From assembly GCA_031253495.1 (NCBI GenBank), contig JAIRWC010000037.1, positions 51,898-115,897 on the forward strand: DNA of 64,000 nucleotides. Direction: 5' to 3'. The DNA comes from Oscillospiraceae bacterium (GTDB taxonomy: Bacteria; Bacillota; Clostridia; Oscillospirales; Ruminococcaceae). The first letter of the stretch is position 1. Every line of letters begins with the position of its first letter. The position numbers and the translations under genes are program-made. The notes under the pieces were generated by a model. It had not been told where the DNA came from, did no database searches, and saw only the letters and a program-made list of their open reading frames with translations. Below are positions 9,717 through 20,730 of the stretch, in pieces.

Positions 9717-9859
9717 TTTAGCCGGACGAAACAAGAAGCGAAGCCCGGCGGCGGCGGGACCCGTCCCCCCAATCAAGGTTGCGCCGCGATAATTACCGCC
9801 CTTGACGTTGTTACGGCGTCGGGGGCGTTTTCGTCCGTTCGCGTCGAAAGGAGAATCTT

Positions 9860-11269
9860 ATGACATACAAACCGGATTTGCGGGAAGCGCGGGCGTTATC
9901 GGCGGGATATAAGACCGTTCCCGTCTCGTGCGAAATCTATTCCGACGGAACCACCCCAATCGAGGTTATGCGGAGATTGAAAAACGTCAGCAAGCAGTGT
10001 TTTATCCTTGAAAGCGCGGAGGACAGAACGAGGTGGGGGCGTTACACCTTCCTCGGTTACGACCCGAAATTAACGGTTGATTCGGACGTTGAACTGCTGA
10101 AAAAAACAATCGCCGATAACGTTTCCCCGAAAATCGAGGGGCTTCCCCCTTTTACGGGCGGGCTGGTCGGATATTTTTCCTATGAGTTTATCACCCTCGC
10201 CGAACCCGATTTAAAACTTGACGCGAACGACGCGGAAAACTTCAAAATCTTTGATTTGATGCTGTTCGACAAGGTAATCGCTTTCGACAATTTAAAGCAA
10301 AAAATTATACTCGTCGCCAACGCCGAAACCGACAACCTTGAGGAAAATTATCAAAGCGCGGTAACGGCGCTTGAGGAAATGCGCGGCGTTATCGCAAACG
10401 GGGAAGCCGCCGTTATCCCCCCGCTTAAAATTCTGTCGCCGTTTCGGGAGCTTTTCAGCAAGGAACAATACTGCGAAATGGTAAAACGGGCGAAAAGGCG
10501 CATATACGACGGCGACATATTCCAAGTGGTGCTGTCCAATCGGCTTGACGCCGACGCGAAAGGCAGTTTGTTCGACGCTTACCGGGTGTTGCGGACTGTC
10601 AACCCGTCGCCGTATATGTTTTATTTCGGGAGCGACGATATAGAGATAGCCGGCGCTTCCCCGGAGACGCTCGTCAAGCTGACGGGCGGAAAATTATACA
10701 CCTACCCGTTGGCAGGAACCCGTCCGCGCGGCGTTACCGACGAAGAGGACGCGCTCCTCGAAAAGGAACTGCTTTCCGACGCGAAAGAATTGGCGGAACA
10801 TAATATGCTGGTGGATTTGGGGCGCAACGATTTGGGGAAAATCAGCCGTTTTGGCACTGTGGAGGTGGAAAATTACCTGCATATCGTCAGGTTTTCACAC
10901 GTAATGCACATAGCTTCCGCCGTTAAGGGGGAAATCCGCACGGATAAAACGGCTCTCGACGCCGTAAGCGCGGTGATTCCGGCGGGGACGCTCTCGGGCG
11001 CGCCTAAACTTCGCGCCTGCGAAATCATCGCCGAACTTGAAGACAACCGCCGCGGAATTTACGGCGGCGCGCTCGGATATATCGCCTTTAACGGGGATAT
11101 GGACGTCTGCATTTCAATCCGGCTGTGCTTTAAAAAGGACGGTAAGGTTTTCGCGCGGTCGGGGGCGGGGATTGTCGCCGACAGCGTTCCCGAAAGGGAA
11201 TACGAGGAATGCGCGAATAAGGCGAAAGCCGTGATTAACGCCCTGCTTGAGTCGGAGGGGGGGATTTAA
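9860..11269 (+). CDS. trpE: Anthranilate synthase component I
   Basis: FQVVLSNRL, GASPETLVKL, PLAGTRPRG, GTLSGAPKLRA. Confidence 0.96.
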   Translation: MTYKPDLREARALSAGYKTVPVSCEIYSDGTTPIEVMRRLKNVSKQCFILESAEDRTRWGRYTFLGYDPKLTVDSDVELLKKTIADNVSPKIEGLPPFTGGLVGYFSYEFITLAEPDLKLDANDAENFKIFDLMLFDKVIAFDNLKQKIILVANAETDNLEENYQSAVTALEEMRGVIANGEAAVIPPLKILSPFRELFSKEQYCEMVKRAKRRIYDGDIFQVVLSNRLDADAKGSLFDAYRVLRTVNPSPYMFYFGSDDIEIAGASPETLVKLTGGKLYTYPLAGTRPRGVTDEEDALLEKELLSDAKELAEHNMLVDLGRNDLGKISRFGTVEVENYLHIVRFSHVMHIASAVKGEIRTDKTALDAVSAVIPAGTLSGAPKLRACEIIAELEDNRRGIYGGALGYIAFNGDMDVCISIRLCFKKDGKVFARSGAGIVADSVPEREYEECANKAKAVINALLESEGGI

Positions 11270-11270
11270 T

Positions 11271-11864
11271 TTGATTTTGCTGATTGACAATTACGACAGT
11301 TTTTCGTATAATCTTTATCAGGCGGTGGGGGCGGTTATGCCCGAAACCGAGGAAATCGAGGTTAGGCGCAACGATAAAATCACCCTTGAGGAAATCGCCG
11401 CCATGAACCCCGAAAGGATTATACTGTCGCCCGGTCCCGGCAAGCCTTCCGATGCGGGAATCTGCGTTGACGTTATAAAAAGTTTCGGGGCGGCAATCCC
11501 CGTTTTGGGCGTGTGCTTGGGTCATCAGGCGATTTGCGAGGCTTACGGGGCGACGGTTTCCCACGCCGATGAATTGATGCACGGGAAGCAGTCGGAAATT
11601 GAGATAGATTCCGGCTGCCCGATTTTCAAGGGGCTGCCCCCCGTCATAAAAGCGGCGCGGTATCACTCGCTGGCGGCAATACCGGAAACCGTTCCCCGCG
11701 CGCTGACAATTACCGCGAGGGTAAGGGGCGGCGGGGAAATCATGGCGGTGAAACACGCGAATTACAAGGTTTACGGGGTGCAGTTCCACCCCGAATCCAT
11801 ATTAACCCCGCGCGGAAACGAGATAATCAAAAACTTTTTAACGGGAGAAAAACCAAATGATTAA
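11271..11864 (+). CDS. trpG: Anthranilate synthase component II (TTG start)
   Basis: [30 protein letters not shown]. Confidence 0.96.
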   Translation: MILLIDNYDSFSYNLYQAVGAVMPETEEIEVRRNDKITLEEIAAMNPERIILSPGPGKPSDAGICVDVIKSFGAAIPVLGVCLGHQAICEAYGATVSHADELMHGKQSEIEIDSGCPIFKGLPPVIKAARYHSLAAIPETVPRALTITARVRGGGEIMAVKHANYKVYGVQFHPESILTPRGNEIIKNFLTGEKPND

Positions 11865-12867
11865 AGAAGCGATTGTAAAAGCCTCGAAAAAAGAAACCCT
11901 TTCTTTTGAGGAAGCGCGGGCTGTAATGGACGAGATTATGGAAGGGAAGGCGAGCGATATTCAAATGGCGGCTTACCTCACGGCGATGTCGGTCAAAGGG
12001 GAAACGATTGACGAAATCACCGGTTCCGCGGCGGGTATGAGAAGCCATTGTATAAGGCTGTTGCACGATATGGACGTCCTCGAGATAGTAGGCACGGGGG
12101 GAGACCGTTCCAACAGCTTTAATATTTCCACCACGTCGGCGATTGTAATTTCGGCGGCGGGAATACCCGTCGCGAAGCACGGCAACCGCGCCGCTTCAAG
12201 TAAATGCGGGGCGGCGGACGTACTTGAAGCCCTCGGCGTGAACATAATCGCCACCCCCGAAAAAAGCCTTGAAACGCTTAAGGAAATCAATATCTGCTTT
12301 CTTTTCGCCCAAAACTATCACATAGCGATGAAATACGTCGCGCCGGTCCGCAGGGAATTAGGCATACGCACGATTTTCAACATTCTCGGTCCGCTTGTCA
12401 ATCCGGCGGGCGCGAACAACGAGCTCCTCGGCGTTTATGAAGAGGATATGGTGGAGCCCATGGCGCGGGTTCTCTCCAATTTGGGGGTAAAGAACGCTTT
12501 CGTGGTGTACGGGCGGGACGGGCTTGACGAAATTTCCATGAGTTCCGAAACCTGCGTTTGCGAAATAAGGAACGGCGAATTAAAGTCGTTCGTCATCGCC
12601 CCGGAGGAATTCGGGTTCACGCGTTGCGACAAATCCGAGTTAATCGGCGGCGACCCCGAGGAGAACGCCTCGATAACGAGGGAAATCCTGTCCGGAAAGG
12701 GCGGCGCGAAAAAAGACGCGGTCATACTCAACTCGGCGGCCGCCATTCACATAGCGAAGCCGGAAATAAGCCTGCCAGAGGGTGTAGAAATCGCCAAAGG
12801 GATTATAGAAAGCGGCAAGGGCTTAAAACAGCTTGAACGCTTTATCGAATGTTCCAACAAAAGTTAG
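11857..12867 (+). CDS. trpD: Anthranilate phosphoribosyltransferase
   Basis: [31 protein letters not shown]. Confidence 0.97.
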   Translation: MIKEAIVKASKKETLSFEEARAVMDEIMEGKASDIQMAAYLTAMSVKGETIDEITGSAAGMRSHCIRLLHDMDVLEIVGTGGDRSNSFNISTTSAIVISAAGIPVAKHGNRAASSKCGAADVLEALGVNIIATPEKSLETLKEINICFLFAQNYHIAMKYVAPVRRELGIRTIFNILGPLVNPAGANNELLGVYEEDMVEPMARVLSNLGVKNAFVVYGRDGLDEISMSSETCVCEIRNGELKSFVIAPEEFGFTRCDKSELIGGDPEENASITREILSGKGGAKKDAVILNSAAAIHIAKPEISLPEGVEIAKGIIESGKGLKQLERFIECSNKS

Positions 12868-12900
12868 CCGATAAAAAAGCGAAGAAAGCGTGGTCAGGTT

Positions 12901-13668
12901 ATGATACTCGACGATATAGCCGCGAAAACCCGCGAACGGGTCGAAATTTCCAAAAAGCAAAATCCGCTGAAAAAAAAGGGAGTCAAAGCCGCGAACCCTT
13001 TCGCGTTTGAAAAAGCCGTTTCAAAGAACGGGGTTTCGTTTATCTGCGAAGTCAAGAAAGGCTCGCCGTCGAAGGGTGTAATAGTCGAAGATTTCCCTTA
13101 CGTCGAAATTGCGAAAGAATACGAGGCGGCGGGCGCCGACGCGATTTCCGTGCTTACCGAACCGTTTTTCTTCCTCGGGAAAAACGAATATCTCGCCGAA
13201 ATATCGAAGACCGTAAATATCCCCGTTTTACGCAAGGATTTTATAATCGACGGGTACCAGATTTACGAGGCGGCTGAAATCGGCGCTTCGGCGGTTCTGT
13301 TAATCGCGGCTTTGCTCGACGCGAAAACGCTCGAAAAATTCATAAAAATCGCCGACGGTTTGGGTTTGTCCGCTTTGGTTGAAACCCGCGACGGTGACGA
13401 AATAAATTCCGCGTTAAAGGCGGGGGCGCGGATTATCGGAGTGAACAACCGCGATTTAAAAACCTTTGAGACGGACGTGAAAACAAGCGCGAGATTGCGC
13501 GGGCTTGTCCCCCGCGATGTTTTGTTCGTTGCGGAAAGCGGGATAAAGACGCGAAAGGATATATTGGAGCTGGGCGAAATCGACGCGGTGTTAATCGGGG
13601 AAACGCTTATGCGAAGCGCGGATAAAAAGCGCTCGCTCGACGAATTGAAGGGGATAACGCGAACATGA
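12901..13668 (+). CDS. trpC: Indole-3-glycerol-phosphate synthase
   Basis: FICEVKKGSPSKGVI, VLRKDFIIDGYQIYEA. Confidence 0.97.
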   Translation: MILDDIAAKTRERVEISKKQNPLKKKGVKAANPFAFEKAVSKNGVSFICEVKKGSPSKGVIVEDFPYVEIAKEYEAAGADAISVLTEPFFFLGKNEYLAEISKTVNIPVLRKDFIIDGYQIYEAAEIGASAVLLIAALLDAKTLEKFIKIADGLGLSALVETRDGDEINSALKAGARIIGVNNRDLKTFETDVKTSARLRGLVPRDVLFVAESGIKTRKDILELGEIDAVLIGETLMRSADKKRSLDELKGITRT

Positions 13669-14240
13669 AAATCAAGATATGCGGTCTGTTCAACCCCTCC
13701 GATATCGATTACGTGAACCGCGCGTTACCGGACTACATTGGGTTTGTTTTCACCGAAAGCCGTCGGCGCATTTCGTTTGAAACCGCCCGCGAGTACAAGA
13801 AGATGCTGAATCCGCGAATAACTCCCGTCGGCGTTTTCGTCAACGCGGAAATTTCCGACATAGCGCGGCTTTACGAGGAAGAAACGATTGACCTTGCGCA
13901 GTTGCACGGGAGCGAGAGCAGGGAATATATAGAAAGGCTCAAAGCGACCTGTCCGATTACGGTAATCAAGGCGGTAACGGTGGGGCAGACCTGCCCCGAC
14001 AACGCCGATTACATGATGTTTGACAGCGGCGGGGGCGGAACGGGGAAGGTGTTCGACTGGCGGCTTTTGCCCGAATGGAGCAACCCGTTTTTCTTAGCCG
14101 GGGGTATAAACATTGAAAATATCAAGTTTGCCGCGAGAATGAACCCCTACTGCATAGACTTAAGCTCAGGGGCGGAGGAAAACGGGGTTAAAAGCGAGGA
14201 GAAAATCATTGAGCTTGTAAAGGCGGTAAGGGAGTTTTAG
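13665..14240 (+). CDS. trpF: Phosphoribosylanthranilate isomerase
   Basis: [28 protein letters not shown]. Confidence 0.95.
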   Translation: MKIKICGLFNPSDIDYVNRALPDYIGFVFTESRRRISFETAREYKKMLNPRITPVGVFVNAEISDIARLYEEETIDLAQLHGSESREYIERLKATCPITVIKAVTVGQTCPDNADYMMFDSGGGGTGKVFDWRLLPEWSNPFFLAGGINIENIKFAARMNPYCIDLSSGAEENGVKSEEKIIELVKAVREF

Positions 14241-14268
14241 CAAAAACAAAGCAAAAACAGGAGGCGGC

Positions 14269-15462
14269 ATGGCAGACGAAACAAGGGGCAGGTTTGGCGA
14301 ATACGGGGGGCAATACATTCCCGAAACGCTTATGAACGAGGTTCACGCTTTGGAGAGGGCGTATAATTTCTACAAAGACGACGCGGCGTTCAACGGTGAA
14401 TTGGGCGCGCTTTTACGGGATTACGCGGGCAGACCGTCGCTGTTGTACTTTGCGGGGAAGATGACGGCGGACTTGGGCGGCGCGAGGATTTACCTGAAGC
14501 GCGAGGACTTGAACCACACGGGTTCGCACAAAATCAACAACGTGCTGGGGCAGTGTCTTTTGGCTAAAAAGATGGGCAAAACCCGTGTAATCGCCGAAAC
14601 GGGGGCGGGGCAGCACGGCGTTGCGACGGCGACGGCGGCGGCGCTTCTCGGCTTGGAATGTGAGATTTTCATGGGCAAGGAGGACACCGAGCGGCAGTCG
14701 TTGAACGTCTACCGAATGGAGCTTCTCGGCTCGAAGGTGGTTGCCGTGACGTCGGGGACAATGACGTTGAAAGACGCGGTGAACGAAACCATGCGCGAGT
14801 GGACGCGGCGGGTTCACGACACCCACTATGTTTTGGGTTCGGTAATGGGACCGCACCCGTTCCCGCAGATTGTCGGCGATTTCCAGAGTGTGATAAGCAG
14901 GGAGGCGCGGGAGCAGATTCTCGAACGCGAGGGCAGGTTGCCGAGCGCGGTGTTGGCTTGCGTCGGCGGCGGCAGCAACGCCATGGGAATGTTCCGCTGT
15001 TTTATCGGGGACAAGGGTGTCCGCTTAATCGGTTGCGAGGCGGCGGGAAAGGGCATAGACACTTCTGAACACGCCGCGGCGATTGCGAGGGGGGAGAAGG
15101 GGGTATTCCACGGGATGAAGTCGTATTTCTGCCAAGACGAGAACGGGCAAATCGCGCCTGTTTACTCAATATCGGCGGGGCTTGACTACCCGGGGATAGG
15201 ACCGGAACACGCCTATCTCAACGACATTGGCAGGGCGGAATACGTTCCCGTTACCGACGACGAAGCGGTTTCGGCGTTTGAGTATTTGGCGCGGACGGAG
15301 GGGATAATAAGCGCGATAGAATCGGCGCACGCGGTGGCGCACATTCGGAAAATCGCGAAAGAGTTTCGCCCCGACGAAAGCGTGATAATCTGTTTATCGG
15401 GGCGCGGCGACAAGGACGTGGCGGCAATTGCGCGTTACAGGGGGGTTAATGTTCATGAGTAG
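14269..15462 (+). CDS. trpB: Tryptophan synthase beta chain
   Basis: [41 protein letters not shown]. Confidence 0.98.
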   Translation: MADETRGRFGEYGGQYIPETLMNEVHALERAYNFYKDDAAFNGELGALLRDYAGRPSLLYFAGKMTADLGGARIYLKREDLNHTGSHKINNVLGQCLLAKKMGKTRVIAETGAGQHGVATATAAALLGLECEIFMGKEDTERQSLNVYRMELLGSKVVAVTSGTMTLKDAVNETMREWTRRVHDTHYVLGSVMGPHPFPQIVGDFQSVISREAREQILEREGRLPSAVLACVGGGSNAMGMFRCFIGDKGVRLIGCEAAGKGIDTSEHAAAIARGEKGVFHGMKSYFCQDENGQIAPVYSISAGLDYPGIGPEHAYLNDIGRAEYVPVTDDEAVSAFEYLARTEGIISAIESAHAVAHIRKIAKEFRPDESVIICLSGRGDKDVAAIARYRGVNVHE

Positions 15463-16234
15463 GATACAAAAAGCCTTCGAGGGCGGGAAAGCCTTTATCG
15501 GGTTTTTAACGGGGGGGGACCCGTCGATTGACAAGAGTTTGGAGTTTATATTTGAAATGGAGCGGGCGGGCGCGGACATTATTGAAATAGGGGTGCCTTT
15601 TTCGGACCCGATTGCCGAGGGGGAAGTCATACAGGCGGCGAACATACGGGCGTTAAGCGGCGGCGCGACGGTAAGGGGGATATTCGAGTTGGTTCGGCGA
15701 ACGCGGCAAAAGAGCGAGGTTCCGCTTGTGTTGCTTACTTATCTGAACCCGGTTTACCACTACGGCTACGGGGAATTTTTCGCGGAATGTGAGCTTAGCG
15801 GCGTTGACGGGATAATAATACCCGACCTGCCGTTTGAGGAAAGCGGCGAAGTCGGGGAGGAAGCCGCGAAGCGCGGCGTCGATTTAATTTCGCTTGTTGC
15901 GCCGACCTCCGAGGAACGGGTTGAGATGATAGCCAAGCGGGCAAAGGGGTTTTTGTACGTTGTGTCGTCAATGGGGGTAACCGGGGTTCGCAGCGAGATT
16001 GTGACCGACGTAGGGGCGATTACGGCATTGGCTAAGGCGGCAAGCGAAGTTCCCGTCGCGGTGGGGTTTGGGATAAACACGCCGGAGCAGGCGGCGGAGT
16101 TGGCGAAGTGCGCCGACGGAGTAATCGTGGGCTCGGCGATAGTGCGAATTATCGCGGAGCACGGCGGCAACGCGGGGGAACGCGTTTACGGGTACGTAAA
16201 GAGCATGAAAGAAGCCGTCGGCGCGGTTCGGTAA
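15449..16234 (+). CDS. trpA: Tryptophan synthase alpha chain (overlaps trpB)
   Basis: [29 protein letters not shown]. Confidence 0.96.
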   Translation: MFMSRIQKAFEGGKAFIGFLTGGDPSIDKSLEFIFEMERAGADIIEIGVPFSDPIAEGEVIQAANIRALSGGATVRGIFELVRRTRQKSEVPLVLLTYLNPVYHYGYGEFFAECELSGVDGIIIPDLPFEESGEVGEEAAKRGVDLISLVAPTSEERVEMIAKRAKGFLYVVSSMGVTGVRSEIVTDVGAITALAKAASEVPVAVGFGINTPEQAAELAKCADGVIVGSAIVRIIAEHGGNAGERVYGYVKSMKEAVGAVR

Positions 16235-16260
16235 GCCGCGAAAACAAACACGCGCCGTCG

Positions 16261-17304
16261 TCAGGAATCCGCTATCGTAACCGCCGCCAACACGACGACC
16301 ATTATCAGTATAAGCGGGTTTTGCGCGATTATCCGCGCTCTGTCCCCCCCGGAAATATACGGGTTCGCGTTTTCTATTTTCAGTTTGCCACGATACGCCA
16401 TAACCGCCGTTGAAACCACGCCGGCGGCTATGACCCCGTAAAACAAAGCCGTCTGTATTTCAGTGCCGACGGGAAGCCGCCTTACCGCCAAGTCAAACGT
16501 ATTATTAAGGCTGTGGACGACCATGGCGGGGACGACGGAATTAGCCTTAACCGCGACGAAGCCGAGAACCAAACCGCCCATCGTCGCGTAAAGGAACTGC
16601 GTGAGGTTGCCGTGGAAAAACCCGAAAAGCAGCGCGGTTATTATCACGGCTTGCAAGTCGCCGTAACGCCGCAGGTGGTTGAGCAAAAAGCGGCGGTATA
16701 TCAGTTCTTCGCACACGGGGGCTATTATCCCCACCGACGCGAACATTATCAGCGTTTGCGTGTCGTTTTTCGGCATAACGCTCTCAAAGACGTTCCGCAG
16801 ACCGTCCCCGCCGAAAACCGGTCTTAGAACCTCCGCCAAAATATTGGATATAATATTTGAAACATAGACGAACGCGTAACCCGCCGCAAAAAACAAAAAA
16901 ACCCAATAAGGCTTAAACTCGTAGGGTATCCCTCGTTTTTTGAAGTTCAGCCGCCCGCGGAACGCGCAGCCGAAAATAAGCAAGGGAACCGTATAAATGA
17001 CGGCGTCGTTCACGAACCATACGAGAGCGTAATAAAAATTCCGCGTAACGACGGGTATGCCGTCGGATTTTAATATATACAAAAAACCGTCGGCGGAATA
17101 CGCGCGGGGTATGGGCGATTCCGTAATAAACGGGAAAAGCCGGAATAAATGACGGGCTAATTCCGACGTCAGCTTTTCGCCGACGACGGAAGCGATTACC
17201 GTAACGGCGAGAAGGTATAAATCCTTAGTGAACGCCGCCGCTTCGCCTTTTTTCGCTTCAAGCGCCTCTTTGCCGTTTGCGGCGTTCCGGTCAAACTCCG
17301 TCAA
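16261..17304 (-). CDS. CPBP-family intramembrane metalloprotease; TTG start overlapping the upstream stop
   Basis: CEELIYRR, FGFFHGN, HSLNN motifs. Confidence 0.85.
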   Translation of the reverse strand: MTEFDRNAANGKEALEAKKGEAAAFTKDLYLLAVTVIASVVGEKLTSELARHLFRLFPFITESPIPRAYSADGFLYILKSDGIPVVTRNFYYALVWFVNDAVIYTVPLLIFGCAFRGRLNFKKRGIPYEFKPYWVFLFFAAGYAFVYVSNIISNILAEVLRPVFGGDGLRNVFESVMPKNDTQTLIMFASVGIIAPVCEELIYRRFLLNHLRRYGDLQAVIITALLFGFFHGNLTQFLYATMGGLVLGFVAVKANSVVPAMVVHSLNNTFDLAVRRLPVGTEIQTALFYGVIAAGVVSTAVMAYRGKLKIENANPYISGGDRARIIAQNPLILIMVVVLAAVTIADS

Positions 17305-18320
17305 AATCCGTCCCCCCGTATGGCGTCGAATATTTTGTTCGCTATTATTTCCCCGGCGAAAGCGTCGGCCGCCAAAGCGAACATGATTATCACCGAAAAC
17401 CTTGTAATGAAAACCGCCGTTTTCTTGCCCGCGGTTATTTCCGTCCAACCGTTCGGAACCTTGTAAACGCGCCACCTTGACAGCTTTTTGAAAGCGAGGA
17501 TTATCCCGCAGATTAACAGCCCCGCGAACATTACGGAAAACATTCCGTAAAACGCCAAGACAATCATGTTCTCGTCGGGGATTTTACCTTTATAATTGAT
17601 GTAATTCGACGATTCGGTCGACATGAACAGAATTGCAAAAGCGGCGAGGGAGTTAAACATGGCGTGCAGAACGGTCGAAGCCAATATGGAGCCGGTTTGA
17701 ACGGCGATATAGCCCAAAACAATTCCCAATACGAACGCGTAGAAGAATTGTTCAAAATTCCCGTGCATTATACCGAACAGGAACGCCGACGCCGTTATCG
17801 CGAAGCCGGTTCCGTAGGGTCTCAACGCTTCCAAGAATATCCCGCGCGTGATAAATTCCTCAAAAAACGCGGCGCAAACGACGGCGTAAACCGCCATGGC
17901 GACCCCGCAGGCGACGTTTTGCGGAACGCCCGTGTCAACGGGGTTAAACGACCTGTTGAAATTAACGAATTTCATAATCAACCAAAAAACCAAAAGCGTC
18001 AGCAACCTCGCCAACTGCCCCAAACCGTACATAGCGGGGAAATTGCCCAACGCTTTCGCCAGGCGCGGCGGTTTTCTGTAAAGTTCGCGGGGGGATTTCA
18101 CCCCCAACAGCACGACCGCCGTCATTATCGGGATTATATAATTGGCGGCCACGTTGATAAGCAAAACCGCGATAAAGCGCGCCGTTTCGCTTAACTCATC
18201 CGAAAAATCGGCGTGCAGGAACGAAATGACGAGCCCGCCGAGCATCCTGAACGAAAAAAACACCGTCATTATAACGCCGATTTTAAAACAAACGGTTTTA
18301 AAATTTTTGATTTTTTCCAT
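17301..18320 (-). CDS. CPBP-family intramembrane metalloprotease
   Basis: FEEFITRG, FGIMHGN, HAMFN motifs; multiple TM segments. Confidence 0.87.
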   Translation of the reverse strand: MEKIKNFKTVCFKIGVIMTVFFSFRMLGGLVISFLHADFSDELSETARFIAVLLINVAANYIIPIMTAVVLLGVKSPRELYRKPPRLAKALGNFPAMYGLGQLARLLTLLVFWLIMKFVNFNRSFNPVDTGVPQNVACGVAMAVYAVVCAAFFEEFITRGIFLEALRPYGTGFAITASAFLFGIMHGNFEQFFYAFVLGIVLGYIAVQTGSILASTVLHAMFNSLAAFAILFMSTESSNYINYKGKIPDENMIVLAFYGMFSVMFAGLLICGIILAFKKLSRWRVYKVPNGWTEITAGKKTAVFITRFSVIIMFALAADAFAGEIIANKIFDAIRGDGF

Positions 18321-18359
18321 GAGCCCTCTTTTTGCCGATATTTATACGATTCGCCGACG

Positions 18360-19313
18360 CTATATAAACAGCGGCGACACCGGCTTATCCGAATAGATTC
18401 TCTCGATTGCCTGCGCCAGCAATTCCGCGGAGGAAAGCGCTATGATTTTATCAATCAGCTTTTCTTCGGGAATACGGATGGTGTCAAGCAAAATCAATTT
18501 TTTTAAATACGACGCCTCAATCAATTCGACGGCGTTTCCCGACAGGACGCCGTGGGTGGCGGAGGCGTAAACCTCGCTCGCGCCGCCCGTTTCAATAAGC
18601 GCCTTTGCCGCGTTGCATAACGTCCCCGCCGTATCCACCATATCGTCGACGATAATAACGCGCTTGCCCTTAACGTCGCCGATAATGTTCATAACCTCGC
18701 TTGTGTTGGCTTTGTTCCTGCGTTTGTCTATGATTGCGAGACCCGTGCCTATCCTCCGGGCGAAGTTGCGCGCCCTCGTTACCGAGCCGAGGTCGGGCGA
18801 AACGCAAATAAAATTATCCGTTTTGAACAATTCTTTAAAATGCGGCGCCAAAAGCGACACGCCCTGTAAATGGTCGAGAGGAATATTGAAAAATCCTTGA
18901 ATTTGCGGCGAATGTAAGTCCATCGTCAACATTCTGTCCGCGCCCGCCACGGTAATCAAATCCGCCACCAGCCTTGCGGAAATGGCGTCGCGCGCCTTGG
19001 CTTTCCTGTCTTGGCGGGCGTAGCCGTAATACGGCATTACCGCCGTAATCCGCCCCGCGCTCGCCCGTTTGAACGCGTCAATCATAATCAGCAGTTCCAT
19101 TAAATGGTCGTTTACGGGTTCGCTGGTGGACTGCACCACGAAAACGTCGGAACCGCGCACGCTTTCCTTTATATTAACCGAAATTTCCCCGTCGCTGAAC
19201 GTGCCCACCTCCGCCTCGCCCAAAGGAAGCCCCAGATTGCTCGCTATGTTTTGAGCTACTTTCGGGTTTGAATTGGCGGTGAAAATTTTAATGTCTTTAC
19301 CGTGCAGATTCAT
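18360..19313 (-). CDS. prs: Ribose-phosphate pyrophosphokinase
   Basis: RQDRKAKARDAISARLVADL, VIIVDDMVDTAGTL. Confidence 0.97.
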   Translation of the reverse strand: MNLHGKDIKIFTANSNPKVAQNIASNLGLPLGEAEVGTFSDGEISVNIKESVRGSDVFVVQSTSEPVNDHLMELLIMIDAFKRASAGRITAVMPYYGYARQDRKAKARDAISARLVADLITVAGADRMLTMDLHSPQIQGFFNIPLDHLQGVSLLAPHFKELFKTDNFICVSPDLGSVTRARNFARRIGTGLAIIDKRRNKANTSEVMNIIGDVKGKRVIIVDDMVDTAGTLCNAAKALIETGGASEVYASATHGVLSGNAVELIEASYLKKLILLDTIRIPEEKLIDKIIALSSAELLAQAIERIYSDKPVSPLFI

Positions 19314-19325
19314 TTCGCGGCTCCT

Positions 19326-20705
19326 TTATTTGTCTTTCCTTTCGTAATTCCTTCCCCAGTTCTCCTTTATATTCATCTGCGCGCGCTCTATGGCGAGGCT
19401 TCCGTCGGGAACGTCGCGGGTTATCGTGGAACCCGCCGCGGTGGTCGCGTCCGCCCCCACTTTTACGGGGGCAATCAAATTGGTGTTGCACCCGATGAAA
19501 GCGTTATCCCCTATGACCGTGCGATGCTTCTTTACCCCGTCATAATTGGCGGTAACGCTCCCGCACCCGAAATTGACGCCGCCGCCCACGTCGCTGTCCC
19601 CGATATAGGTCAAATGCGCGATTGCCGTTTTTTCGCCTATTGAGGAATTTTTCACCTCGACAAAATCCCCTATTTTCACGTCTTTCCCCAAAACCGTTTT
19701 AGGGCGCAAATGCACGAAAGGACCGGCTTTCACGTTATCCTCTATAACCGATTCGTACGCCTGCACGTTGTTCAGCGTTACGTTTTTTCCTATTTCACAG
19801 CTATCGATAAGCGTGTTGGGTCCGATGACGCAACCGCTGCCGATAACCGTTTCGCCTTTGATAATCGTGTTGGGCATAATCAGCGTATCCTTCCCGATAA
19901 CCGCGCTGCGCCCGATAATGGAGCTTTCGCCGATTATGTCCACGCCGTTGTCCAAATGGCTGTCTATTATCATTTCGGCGGCGATTTTATTGAGCAGGCG
20001 CAGCGCCCGCCGGCTGTTCGCGCCCAACGTAACGTTGCCGTTTGCGGTTTTATAGGCGCCTATACCGGTTCCGGCGCGTTCGGCGAGCAGTTCGACGGTG
20101 TCCGTCAGATAATATTCGCCGCTTTTATTGTCGTTGTCAAGTTTGGGCAGAACGTCAAGCAGACTCCCCGCGTTAAACCAATACGCGCCCGAGTTGACCT
20201 CGGTGATTTCCCTTTGTTTGTCCGTGCAGTCCGCTTCCTCGATTATACCGATTACCCGGTCGCCTTTACCCCGCAAAATTCTGCCGTAACCCGTCGGCGC
20301 GGGCGTTTCCGCCGTGATGACCGTAACGGCGTTGCCCTGACTTTTATGAAGCTCGTAAGCGCCGTTAATCGTTTCCTCATCCATAAAAGGCGCGTCCCCG
20401 CACACCACCAAAACGTCGCCTTGCCGCTCCCGCAGAAGGCTTTCCGCCTGCATAACGGCGTGTCCCGTCCCCTTGCGTTCCGCCTGCAGAAAGGTTTCGC
20501 ATTTGTATTTTTCAAGACGCTTTTCTATCAATTCGGCGTTGTTCCCGATAATAACGCCTATCCTTTTTATACCGGAAGCCTTTACGCTGTCAAGCACCCA
20601 CACCAGCATGGGCTCAAAAGCGACTTCCATAAGCACTTTCGGTTTTTCGGTCTTTAACCGCTTGCCGTCGCCCGCCGCAAGCACGATACAGGTTTTTTTA
20701 GCCAT
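19326..20705 (-). CDS. glmU: Bifunctional GlcNAc-1-P uridyltransferase / GlcN-1-P acetyltransferase
   Basis: VLAAGDGKRLKTEKPKVL, left-handed beta-helix hexapeptides. Confidence 0.96.
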   Translation of the reverse strand: MAKKTCIVLAAGDGKRLKTEKPKVLMEVAFEPMLVWVLDSVKASGIKRIGVIIGNNAELIEKRLEKYKCETFLQAERKGTGHAVMQAESLLRERQGDVLVVCGDAPFMDEETINGAYELHKSQGNAVTVITAETPAPTGYGRILRGKGDRVIGIIEEADCTDKQREITEVNSGAYWFNAGSLLDVLPKLDNDNKSGEYYLTDTVELLAERAGTGIGAYKTANGNVTLGANSRRALRLLNKIAAEMIIDSHLDNGVDIIGESSIIGRSAVIGKDTLIMPNTIIKGETVIGSGCVIGPNTLIDSCEIGKNVTLNNVQAYESVIEDNVKAGPFVHLRPKTVLGKDVKIGDFVEVKNSSIGEKTAIAHLTYIGDSDVGGGVNFGCGSVTANYDGVKKHRTVIGDNAFIGCNTNLIAPVKVGADATTAAGSTITRDVPDGSLAIERAQMNIKENWGRNYERKDK

Positions 20706-20730
20706 ACGGTTCTCCTTGAATGTGTTATTT

